Notes: generated by a model not told the origin, from the sequence alone. Counted from the first letter of the stretch, positions 1 through 4,001 are shown. The stretch: DNA of 5,973 nucleotides from Dehalococcoidia bacterium (GCA_030627025.1 DAOUSX010000078.1:1-5973), one strand, 5' to 3'. Made by a program: numbers and translations.

Positions 1-37
1 CCGAAGGTCGTTGGTTCAAATCCAACCCCCGCCACCA
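1..37 (+). tRNA. tRNA gene, 3' part only (cut by window edge)
   Basis: The first 37 bases fold as the 3' part of a class I tRNA. Bases 1-4 fit the 3' strand of the anticodon stem and 5-9 (AGGTC) a five-base variable loop. The T-arm has stem GTTGG (10-14), loop TTCAAAT (15-21) and stem CCAAC (22-26). The 3' acceptor strand is CCCCGCC (27-33), followed by discriminator A34 and an encoded CCA (35-37). The 5' acceptor strand should therefore read GGCGGGG, outside the window. The anticodon is not visible, so the amino acid is unknown. The CCGAAGGTCG stretch and this acceptor would suit a methionine tRNA, but that is only a guess. The same sequence recurs at 594-636. Confidence 0.85.
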
Positions 38-43
38 GAGAAA
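1..43 (+). repeat. 43-bp direct repeat, left copy (putative att site in tRNA 3' end)
   Basis: Bases 1-43 are identical to 594-636 and diverge at the next base (A44 against C637). The repeat covers the tRNA variable loop, T-arm, 3' acceptor strand, CCA and the flanking GAGAAA. Its left limit cannot be seen because the window starts here. Tyrosine recombinases commonly use tRNA 3' ends as attachment sites and leave such a duplicated end on the far side of the inserted DNA. This copy belongs to the tRNA gene entering from the left. Confidence 0.85.
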
Positions 44-47
44 AAAT

Positions 48-81
48 AAGGCTGACTATCACAGTCAGCCTTTCTGTTTTT
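48..81 (+). terminator. Rho-independent terminator after the tRNA
   Basis: A perfect 10-bp stem pairs AAGGCTGACT (48-57) with AGTCAGCCTT (63-72) across a 5-base loop, followed by a T-rich run (73-81). It lies 10 bases after the tRNA CCA and just before the hicBA promoter, so it should separate tRNA transcription from the toxin-antitoxin operon. Its sequence differs from the terminator after the second repeat copy. Confidence 0.85.
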
Positions 82-106
82 ATTAACCTAGCTAAGATGG
101 TATAAT
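78..106 (+). promoter_or_regulatory. Probable sigma70-type promoter of hicBA
   Basis: A perfect TATAAT at 101-106 sits 28 bases before the hicB start. With a 17-base spacer the -35 would be TTTTAT (78-83), which matches the consensus poorly and overlaps the T-run of the preceding terminator. Transcription would begin near 113, giving a leader of about 20 bases. HicB-type antitoxins often act with HicA on their own promoter, but this short HicB lacks an obvious DNA-binding domain and I see no clear operator. Confidence 0.6.
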
Positions 107-133
107 GCCTTGAATTAAAAAGAGAGGCAAGCA

Positions 134-361
134 GTGACGCAACGACGGGTAGTTCAAGATTTTGAGGTTATTTTGGAGCCTGAGGAGCAAGGCGGATATC
201 ACATTTATTGCCCTATCTTGAAAGGCTGTCACTCTTACGGGGATACCAGAGAAGCGGCTCTGAAGAACATCAAAGAGGCAATAGAATTGTGGCTGGAAAG
301 CGCTCAGGAGCTAGGAATCAGGATACCAGAAAGAGAAGTTGTTAGTGTACAAACTAGATGA
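134..361 (+). CDS. hicB: HicB-family antitoxin
   Basis: This 75-residue protein is the antitoxin of a HicAB type II toxin-antitoxin pair; it binds and neutralises the HicA RNase. The conserved HicB pattern is clear: an N-terminal strand, then GGYHIYCPILKGCHSYGDT (about residues 20-38), then a helix with EAALKNIKEAIELWLE (about 40-55). This is the partly degenerate RNase H-like fold of the family. The protein ends soon after that fold, so it is the short form without a C-terminal ribbon-helix-helix or HTH DNA-binding domain. The start is GTG, with AGAGG (122-126) upstream. The stop overlaps the hicA start in an ATGA junction, which indicates translational coupling. The order is antitoxin first, unlike the hicA-first order of E. 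coli. The pair sits between two copies of a tRNA 3' end, suggesting acquisition as a cassette. Confidence 0.9.
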   Translation: MTQRRVVQDFEVILEPEEQGGYHIYCPILKGCHSYGDTREAALKNIKEAIELWLESAQELGIRIPEREVVSVQTR

Positions 362-585
362 GCAAAAAATTGCCAGCCGTCAAGCCTAAAGAGGTTATCA
401 GGGCTTTAGAGAAAGTCGGTTGGCAGGTTCATCGTCAAAAAGGCAGCCATGTCTCTATGCATAAGGAAGGCATCTCCAATCTTGTAGTTATACCCCTTCA
501 TACCAGGGATTTACCAAAAGGCACCCTTCACGGCATACTAGATGATGCTGGACTCACTGTACAGCAATTCTTAGAACTCCTTTGA
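358..585 (+). CDS. hicA: HicA-family mRNA interferase toxin
   Basis: This 75-residue protein is a HicA toxin, a small dsRBD-fold RNase that cleaves mRNA when not held by HicB. The features are typical: the N-terminal PKEVIRALEKVGW helix (about residues 10-22), the GSH motif with the likely catalytic H31, and the C-terminal IPLHTRDLPKGTLHGILDDA block (about 45-64), in which family members share a PxH...GTL..IL..AG pattern. All key positions are present, so the toxin should be active. It starts at an ATG overlapping the hicB stop by four bases. The stop lies only eight bases before the second tRNA-end repeat, so the operon mRNA should run through that sequence to the terminator at 642-677. No separate hicA promoter is evident. 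Confidence 0.92.
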   Translation: MSKKLPAVKPKEVIRALEKVGWQVHRQKGSHVSMHKEGISNLVVIPLHTRDLPKGTLHGILDDAGLTVQQFLELL

Positions 586-593
586 ATTCACTT

Positions 594-636
594 CCGAAGG
601 TCGTTGGTTCAAATCCAACCCCCGCCACCAGAGAAA
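594..636 (+). repeat. 43-bp direct repeat, right copy (orphan tRNA 3' end, putative att site)
   Basis: This copy is identical to 1-43. Bases 594-630 equal the tRNA 3' part including the T-arm and CCA. The bases before it (the hicA tail) give no D-arm, anticodon arm or 5' acceptor strand, so it is not a working tRNA gene. Such an orphan end is what remains when DNA inserts at a tRNA 3' end and brings a replacement end with it. On that reading 594-677 is the original gene end with its native terminator, and the cassette spans about 593 bp. Confidence 0.85.
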
Positions 637-641
637 CTTGG

Positions 642-677
642 GAAGGCAGGTTAACTTGACCTGCCTTCTTTGCTTTG
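642..677 (+). terminator. Rho-independent terminator after the orphan tRNA end and hicBA
   Basis: A perfect 10-bp stem pairs GAAGGCAGGT (642-651) with ACCTGCCTTC (659-668) around a 7-base loop, followed by TTTGCTTT. It would now end the hicBA transcript. If the tRNA gene was split by insertion, it was originally the tRNA terminator. Confidence 0.8.
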
Positions 678-690
678 GTTGCCAATCATG

Positions 691-807
691 TTAGCGTAGT
701 TTCCACCAGTAGCTGCGAGCCAATAATCTACTACGTGCCTCGGTTGCATCATAATTGAAATAAAGAGGTATCAAGTTTTCACCCGGTACGATGTATCTAT
801 GACCGTT
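691..807 (-). pseudogene. Coding-like C-terminal remnant, no start
   Basis: Read on the minus strand, 807 down to 691 is open for 38 codons before a TAA stop. It contains RYIVPGENLIPLYFNYDA and ends SRLLARSYWWKLR. The balanced, aromatic-rich composition looks like real protein, but an in-frame stop lies immediately upstream (808-810) and there is no convincing start codon. In another minus-strand frame the upstream sequence reads RAVRVCQYRERIKR and reaches the same point, so a single frameshift near 800 could join the two. I do not recognise the family. It is best read as the tail of a decayed gene converging on the tRNA terminator. Apart from this remnant, the tRNA end and the promoter at 824, I see no other content in the stretch 586-1007. 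Confidence 0.35.
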
Positions 808-823
808 TTATTCGTTCTCTGTA

Positions 824-853
824 TTGACAAACACGCACTGCACGACTTAGAGT
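824..853 (+). promoter_or_regulatory. Probable promoter of the I42 inhibitor lipoprotein gene
   Basis: A perfect -35 TTGACA (824-829) and a -10 TAGAGT (848-853, four of six consensus bases) are separated by 18 bases. The next plus-strand gene begins at 1008, so the leader would be about 150 bases. An inverted repeat, AACACGC (830-836) and GCGTGTT (857-863), straddles the spacer and the expected start site and might be an operator or a leader hairpin. Confidence 0.45.
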
Positions 854-1007
854 TAGGCGTGTTACAGCCTAGAATCCAAAATAAGAAGAAAAGGACGGTG
901 TAACGAGGTGGTTGTGAAATTCGCTGGGAAAACAACCAAGCTGGACGAATCTGAATCCAAAGCTAGAGCAAAATTAAACAGCCTAATAGCTAACAAGGAG
1001 GTAAAAC

Positions 1008-1409
1008 ATGAAATCAAAGCTAGCCCTGATCTGTGCGATTGTTGCCATCTCGCTCTGTCTCGTTGCCTGTTCCGCAGCCCCAAGTCAAGTGTCTGTAGAT
1101 GCTTCATACTCTGGCCAGGAAGTCGAAATTGCAGTTGGCGGCTCATTGACAGTGACCTTGAAGTCTAACGCCTCAACAGGCTTTCAGTGGGTGTTAGTGA
1201 ATATTGGTGACGAAACTGTGTTAGAAAAGGTAGCTAACACATACGAGGCACCAGAGGACACGGGTATGGTCGGTGCTCCTGGCAAAGAAATATGGACTTT
1301 CACGACACTCGAGAAAGGCACAAGCACCATATCTATGGAGTATAGCCAGCCCTGGGAGAACGGCACGCAGGCAGCCGAAACCTTCGACTTAACCATAGTT
1401 GTTAAATAG
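1008..1409 (+). CDS. Chagasin-family (I42) protease inhibitor lipoprotein
   Basis: The 133-residue product starts with a lipoprotein signal peptide: MKSK, a hydrophobic stretch (5-19), and the lipobox LVAC with C21 as the lipidated residue. It should be exported and membrane-anchored. The mature part matches the chagasin/amoebiasin inhibitor family of papain-type cysteine proteases, an immunoglobulin-like beta fold with three inhibitory loops: NASTGFQW (54-61, usual NPTTG), GAPGKEIWTF (89-98, the GxxGxxxW loop) and SQPWE (113-117, usual RPW). Length and spacing fit the family. The second residue of the first loop and the arginine of the third differ from the textbook motifs, so inhibitory activity is not certain. 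The start is supported by AAGGAGGT (995-1002) five bases before the ATG. It may protect envelope proteins from its own or foreign proteases. Confidence 0.85.
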   Translation: MKSKLALICAIVAISLCLVACSAAPSQVSVDASYSGQEVEIAVGGSLTVTLKSNASTGFQWVLVNIGDETVLEKVANTYEAPEDTGMVGAPGKEIWTFTTLEKGTSTISMEYSQPWENGTQAAETFDLTIVVK

Positions 1410-1455
1410 AGCGCCAAACAGCGGACGGTTGGTTCGATATTCACAATGCTCCTTA

Positions 1456-1475
1456 CATGGGCGCTCAGGCCCATG
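1456..1475. other. Perfect hairpin between the two lipoprotein genes
   Basis: CATGGGC (1456-1462) pairs with GCCCATG (1469-1475) across a 6-base loop. No T-run follows on either side, so it is not a typical intrinsic terminator. It lies between the inhibitor gene and the short lipoprotein gene and could stabilise or attenuate a shared transcript. Confidence 0.35.
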
Positions 1476-1580
1476 GCGTGCGTGCACTCGGGGTGACCTT
1501 GCCACTGTTAGAGGCTCAGGCTGCTAGCTGTGCCCAGTGAGCTACTGCGGTTTAGCTAGGAAACAATTCATAGGGGGAAT

Positions 1581-1760
1581 ATGAAGTTAAGACATGTCAT
1601 GTTGACTTTCTTTGTTCTGATCTCAACAATTCTCATTTTGAGTTGCACAAGCGGGGAAACAGGAAAACCCAAGGGGACTTTGAGTGTTTCTGAATTGTTA
1701 CAAAATCCCGTGTATGACACAGAAGTTGAAATCTACGGAAAGGTAAGTCTGTTAGATTGA
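1581..1760 (+). pseudogene. Short lipoprotein, probably truncated
   Basis: An open frame of 59 residues starts at an ATG with AGGGGGA (1572-1578) upstream. It begins with a lipoprotein signal peptide: positive MKLRH, a hydrophobic core, then the lipobox ILSC with C22 as the anchor. The following segment, TLSVSELLQNPVYDTEVEIY (33-52) and GKVSLLD, resembles the first part of small OB-fold-like lipoproteins, in which a SVSELL-NP start is followed by EV.IYGKV and a full barrel. Here the frame stops after KVSLLD, before the fold could be complete, and no continuation shows in the other frames. I therefore call it a truncated gene, although a genuine tiny lipoprotein cannot be excluded. It follows the inhibitor gene by 171 bases in the same direction. 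Confidence 0.5.
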
Positions 1761-1829
1761 ATTATATCCGAAACTAATGAGCTGGGCTGGGGGAGCCTGG
1801 TTATTTTTAAGATATTTGCCTTTAGCGGT

Positions 1830-2060
1830 TCAAGGCTTTGATGCCTTGCCATTCCCGGAGCTGAAGCCTAAAAAGCGTTGCCTTATTTCTGCAAGCCTGT
1901 CTTTAGCTTCCTCTAAAGTTCGTGCCAGAAAAGTAGCTCCTGTTTTGGCAACATCGGTGAAAGTATACATTGGTGGTATAACCCTGTTACCTTCCTTTAT
2001 GCCCTCATAATGAACTCCAATAATCGAAGCTATGCGTTTACCTTCCTCATCGCTAATCAT
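1830..2060 (-). CDS. Uncharacterised 76-aa protein, third gene of small minus-strand operon
   Basis: I do not recognise a named family. The protein begins MISDEEGKRIASIIGVHYEG and has a central VIPPMYTFTDVAKTGATFLA segment (about residues 27-46) that looks like a small beta unit. A charged helix rich in E, K and R follows (about 47-62), then a polar tail ending GKASKP. There is no signal peptide or membrane segment, so it should be cytoplasmic. Its start overlaps the stop of the upstream gene by four bases (ATGA on the minus strand), so the two are probably coupled. The GGAGG at 2077-2073 lies 12 bases before the ATG, rather far, which also points to coupling. Such small proteins are common in phage- or plasmid-derived segments. 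Confidence 0.6.
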   Translation of the reverse strand: MISDEEGKRIASIIGVHYEGIKEGNRVIPPMYTFTDVAKTGATFLARTLEEAKDRLAEIRQRFLGFSSGNGKASKP

Positions 2061-2305
2061 ACTTTCTTAAATCCTCCCTTCGCTTTGCGACCGCTCAAAT
2101 ACGCAGCCCATAGTTCAAAAAGCCTGTTATCAACTTTGCAAGCCGCCTCATCCCCTATTAAGCCACGATCCTGGAAAATCGCAAGGATTTTCCCCATCTG
2201 CGAAAGCAGGTCGACAACCTCGTTCTCAAGCCCGAGAGAGACTATTTGTTCGACATCATCAGGATTCAGAACAGTCGGCAGCTTAACAAAACTATCACCT
2301 AACAT
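2057..2305 (-). CDS. Uncharacterised 82-aa helical protein, second gene of small minus-strand operon
   Basis: No family is recognised. The sequence is mostly helical: a short start MLGDSFVKLPTVLNPDD, then long amphipathic stretches (about residues 15-45 and 50-70), ending in a lysine-rich tail (GRKAKGGFKKV). There is no cysteine pair and no membrane segment. The ATG is preceded at eight bases by AAGGGGA (2320-2314), a good binding site. The start overlaps the end of the upstream 31-residue frame by 11 bases, and the stop overlaps the start of the downstream gene. This tight packing is the main evidence that it is a real gene of a three-gene unit facing away from the XRE regulator. Confidence 0.6.
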   Translation of the reverse strand: MLGDSFVKLPTVLNPDDVEQIVSLGLENEVVDLLSQMGKILAIFQDRGLIGDEAACKVDNRLFELWAAYLSGRKAKGGFKKV

Positions 2306-2390
2306 TTTTAGATTCCCCTTCTGTGTCTGGCTCTAATAGTGCCCAGCCATAATAACTAACTCCGCACTTTTGACATCTTCCTTCCAACAT
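2295..2390 (-). CDS. 31-aa CxxC peptide, first gene of small minus-strand operon
   Basis: A short frame runs from ATG at 2390 to TGA at 2295, encoding 31 residues that begin MLEGRCQKCGVSYYGWALLE and end ESKNVR. The RCQKCG knuckle followed by YYGWAL looks like the first half of a small zinc-ribbon protein; the second CxxC expected of a complete ribbon is missing. It could need a partner, dimerise around one metal, or be a shortened relative. An in-frame ATG two codons upstream (2396) is an alternative start, but the AAAGGG (2405-2400) site suits 2390 better. Overlap with the next gene and position just below a good promoter support it. Below usual gene-caller length limits. Confidence 0.5.
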   Translation of the reverse strand: MLEGRCQKCGVSYYGWALLEPDTEGESKNVR

Positions 2391-2425
2391 GGGCATACTT
2401 CCCTTTATTTTTAATTTAATTATTA

Positions 2426-2454
2426 CTATTACTACAACCCAATACGAATGTCAA
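2426..2454 (-). promoter_or_regulatory. Promoter of the three-gene minus-strand operon
   Basis: On the minus strand a perfect TTGACA (2454-2449) is followed after 17 bases by TAATAG (2431-2426), a weak -10. The region downstream to 2400 is very A+T-rich. Transcription would start near 2420, about 30 bases before the first gene. The -35 is embedded in the palindrome at 2451-2465, so a bound repressor would block the polymerase. Confidence 0.5.
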
Positions 2455-2465
2455 CTATTAGTTGA
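2451..2465. promoter_or_regulatory. 7-1-7 palindrome, likely operator for the XRE regulator
   Basis: TCAACTA (2451-2457), a central T, and TAGTTGA (2459-2465) form a perfect inverted repeat, a usual size for an XRE-type dimer site. It sits between the divergent units, overlaps four bases of the minus-strand -35 box, and lies 62 bases before the regulator start. A second, shorter palindrome, GGTAA-TG-TTACC (2492-2503), is nearer the regulator gene. Binding by the encoded protein is inferred from position. Confidence 0.55.
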
Positions 2466-2527
2466 TGATTGGCTCACGTCATCCGACTGTGGGTAATGTT
2501 ACCACCAAGGTTTAACAGAGCAAAACA

Positions 2528-2842
2528 ATGAGCATAGGAAAAAGAATCAGAAAAAGAAGGCAGATATTGGAAATGACCCAGCAAGAACTGGCCAAGGCTG
2601 TTGGGGTGACACCACAACATATTTCTGCTATAGAGCAGGATAAACGAGACCCTTCTTTGTCTTCTCTTGCAAAGTTGGCAGAAGAGTTAGGTGTGACTAT
2701 TGACTACCTTGTGATTGGCAAAGAATCTGTGATTACAGATGCGATACCAGCAATCAAAGGTGATAAAGACCTAAAACTCAAGGCAAAGAAGGCGCTGATA
2801 GGTTTAATACAGGAGCTATATGAGGCTATGAGGCAGGGGTAA
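2528..2842 (+). CDS. XRE-family HTH transcriptional regulator
   Basis: The 104-residue protein carries a lambda Cro/C1-type helix-turn-helix domain at residues 3-62. It opens with IGKRIRKRRQILEMTQQELA, continues with the recognition helix around TPQHISAIEQ (28-37), then the closing DPSLSSLAKLAEELGV and DYLV segment typical of HTH_3 proteins. The C-terminal 40 residues are charged and helical (IPAIKGDKDLKLKAKKALIG and a QELYEAM helix) and may serve dimerisation; there is no peptidase or ligand domain. The ribosome site is weak (AGAG, 2517-2520). It is transcribed away from three small minus-strand genes, with a perfect palindrome between them, the usual arrangement for a repressor of itself and the divergent operon. 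Comparable proteins control phages, toxin-antitoxin pairs and small mobile modules. Confidence 0.9.
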   Translation: MSIGKRIRKRRQILEMTQQELAKAVGVTPQHISAIEQDKRDPSLSSLAKLAEELGVTIDYLVIGKESVITDAIPAIKGDKDLKLKAKKALIGLIQELYEAMRQG

Positions 2843-2877
2843 ATAGCGAGACCCGACAATCACCTCCTTTCACTTAT

Positions 2878-2909
2878 GGGCAAGCCGACGGTGCACAGAC
2901 TTGCCCTTT
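2878..2909 (+). terminator. Probable terminator of the XRE gene
   Basis: GGGCAAG (2878-2884) pairs perfectly with CTTGCCC (2900-2906) across a 15-base loop, followed by a short T run (2907-2909). It lies 36 bases after the regulator stop. The long loop and short T run make it weaker than the tRNA terminators. Confidence 0.5.
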
Positions 2910-2911
2910 AG

Positions 2912-3070
2912 TTAGTCTCCCCGCATACGTTTCATAGCTCCCTCAAAGTCAATGTCTGCCTTCATCAACTTGGCAATATTCCCGATAGTAGCTACTGCCG
3001 CCGCTACGTCTTCCACCTCTCCATCTGCTATCTTGCGACTCTTCGCTGACTTTTTTTGAGAAGGAGCTAG
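2912..3070 (-). pseudogene. Decayed gene tail, no start codon
   Basis: On the minus strand the frame from 3070 to the TAA at 2912 is open for 52 codons and looks coding: it includes KSRKIADGEVEDVAAAVATI and ends AKLMKADIDFEGAMKRMRGD. It is closed upstream by an in-frame TAA (3073-3071) with no ATG between, and the upstream 7-A run (minus strand, 3057-3051) could be a frameshift point. Translation from an internal GTG would leave only about 35 residues. The family is not recognised; the helical tail resembles ends of phage-type DNA-associated proteins, which is only an impression. Together with the terminator at 2878 this is all I see between 2843 and 3158. Confidence 0.4.
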
Positions 3071-3158
3071 TTAGCGGGAGCAGAATTATTCTCCGCCTAT
3101 GACATCCGCTCAGCGTGCCCGTATCCCCAATTTTTGCTTCCTGTCAATACGCCAGAAT

Positions 3159-3719
3159 TCACCAAATTTGAAGGCATCTAATGACACCTTCTTCGTCATG
3201 ATATGAAAGCCATATTTCTGTAAACCAATGTTTCGGTGGAAAACTCGCCTGTGAAAGTTCTCGTTTGTTTATGTTTTTTAACGTTCCGTTTCTTTGAAGG
3301 CGATGCCTTTTATAGATTTCTGGGTCAGATATTCTTATGCGCCGAAAGCCCCTACCGTCGACCAGGAGAGACTTGGAACAGACCACCTTGCCTAAAGCGT
3401 CTGTTTCTATAAGGTCAATAATGGCTCCCACTAATTGTGACCAGCCTGCGCGTTTTACATCTTCTTCCCTCACATGTGGTTCTACCACCTCTACTATCAA
3501 GCGTTTTTGAAGACGCAGCAAAACCATCAAGTCAGCAAGGATAGGACTCCGTTTCTTCCCCCCCGTAAATGCCACCTGATAAATTTCAAAACCTGCAAAT
3601 TTATGCTCTGGAATGCTGAACATGCTCTTTCTCAGACATTCAAACGTATAGTGTGTACCTTTTACAAAATTGTATCGTTCAATAAAAAGCTGGGCTATCT
3701 CTTCGTGCCTTTCATCCAT
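3159..3719 (-). CDS. Uncharacterised 186-aa protein
   Basis: The frame could extend to a TTG at 3758, but a TATAAT on the minus strand (3747-3742) lies inside that extension, so the ATG at 3719 is the more likely start, with AAGGG 11 bases upstream. The 186 residues show no signal peptide or membrane segment. The N-terminal half is mixed; residues 59-80 read PILADLMVLLRLQKRLIVEVVE, followed by a helix with SQLVGAIIDLIE (94-105) and a strand with KVVCSKSLLV (111-120). The order acidic residue, hydrophobic strand, E-V-V, then a glutamine-containing helix recalls PD-(D/E)XK nuclease cores (D63, E77), but the usual lysine is absent, so this is speculation. It stands alone between the decayed fragment and the ligase, transcribed away from the ligase. 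Confidence 0.65.
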   Translation of the reverse strand: MDERHEEIAQLFIERYNFVKGTHYTFECLRKSMFSIPEHKFAGFEIYQVAFTGGKKRSPILADLMVLLRLQKRLIVEVVEPHVREEDVKRAGWSQLVGAIIDLIETDALGKVVCSKSLLVDGRGFRRIRISDPEIYKRHRLQRNGTLKNINKRELSQASFPPKHWFTEIWLSYHDEEGVIRCLQIW

Positions 3720-3741
3720 GGATAAATTTACCCTTCGTTTA

Positions 3742-3770
3742 ATTATACCTTCGACCAACCTTAAATAGAA
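3742..3770 (-). promoter_or_regulatory. Promoter of the 186-aa gene
   Basis: On the minus strand a perfect TATAAT (3747-3742) is preceded after 17 bases by TTCTAT (3770-3765), a weak -35. The start site would be near 3735, leaving a leader of roughly 15 bases to the ATG at 3719. This position is the reason for rejecting the longer TTG start. Confidence 0.5.
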
Positions 3771-3772
3771 GA

Positions 3773-3844
3773 CCTATCTACCGGGTAGCAGACCACCGGG
3801 GGTATCCCCCAAAGTGGGATTTGGGTAATTTGCTGGTAGGTAGG
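3773..3844. repeat. Imperfect 72-base inverted repeat between divergent genes
   Basis: CCTATCTACC (3773-3782) pairs with GGTAGGTAGG (3835-3844) with one non-Watson-Crick position, and AGCA (3787-3790) with TGCT (3831-3834) after a 4-base bulge. The enclosed part is rich in G and C runs that can form a smaller hairpin (around GGGGGTATCCCCC). It lies upstream of both flanking promoters, so it is not in either expected mRNA. It may be an extrudable DNA structure, a small inserted repeat or part of an unannotated RNA. Confidence 0.4.
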
Positions 3845-3961
3845 CTCACACAACTGCAGCCTCAAATTTCGGTTTTATCGAAGGTTCGCCTGCAGGCCAT
3901 GCCATTATCCCAAAAAATGGGCAGACCGAGAGGCTATACCTAGCTGGTCTTGTCCTGTTTA

Positions 3962-3970
3962 TGCTACACT
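3962..3970 (+). promoter_or_regulatory. Possible extended -10 promoter of the acyl-CoA ligase gene
   Basis: TGC followed by TACACT (3962-3970) matches the extended -10 pattern TGnTAnnnT, which can work without a strong -35; none is seen 17 bases upstream. Transcription would start near 3977, about 25 bases before the ATG, leaving room for the GGAG site at 3992-3995. Confidence 0.4.
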
Positions 3971-4001
3971 AAAAAAAATATAATAATAGAAGGAGAGAAC
4001 C

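Noticed and set aside
908..1168. Plus-strand frame of 86 codons from GTG
   Set aside because: It overlaps the inhibitor gene in another frame and its second half is a cysteine-rich shadow of the signal-peptide region. The inhibitor has a better ribosome site and family match.
1428..1437. GTTGGTTCGA as a possible third tRNA T-arm
   Set aside because: The expected CCAAC partner and acceptor strand do not follow; the match is limited to ten bases.
862..1474. Minus-strand frames (862-1146 and 1184-1474) opposite the inhibitor gene
   Set aside because: They lie antisense to a recognised gene, show no family features and lack ribosome sites.
1777..2336. Plus-strand frames (1777-2010 and 2010-2336) opposite the small-gene operon
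   Set aside because: They have low-quality composition (runs of S and L) and no ribosome sites. The minus-strand frames are better packed, overlap each other as in operons and have a promoter.
3051..3057. Seven T bases as a terminator on the plus strand
   Set aside because: Only a 4-bp stem precedes them; the run is better explained as a lysine-coding A run of the decayed minus-strand gene.
3474..3725. Plus-strand frame of 83 codons opposite the 186-aa gene
   Set aside because: It is antisense to a longer frame with its own promoter, and its residues look non-biological.
3720..3758. Longer TTG-started version of the 186-aa protein
   Set aside because: A perfect TATAAT lies within the extension, so the transcript would begin after the TTG.
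3979..3984. TATAAT just before the acyl-CoA ligase gene as its -10 box
   Set aside because: Transcription would begin at about 3991, inside the ribosome-binding site. The extended -10 at 3962-3970 leaves a workable leader.
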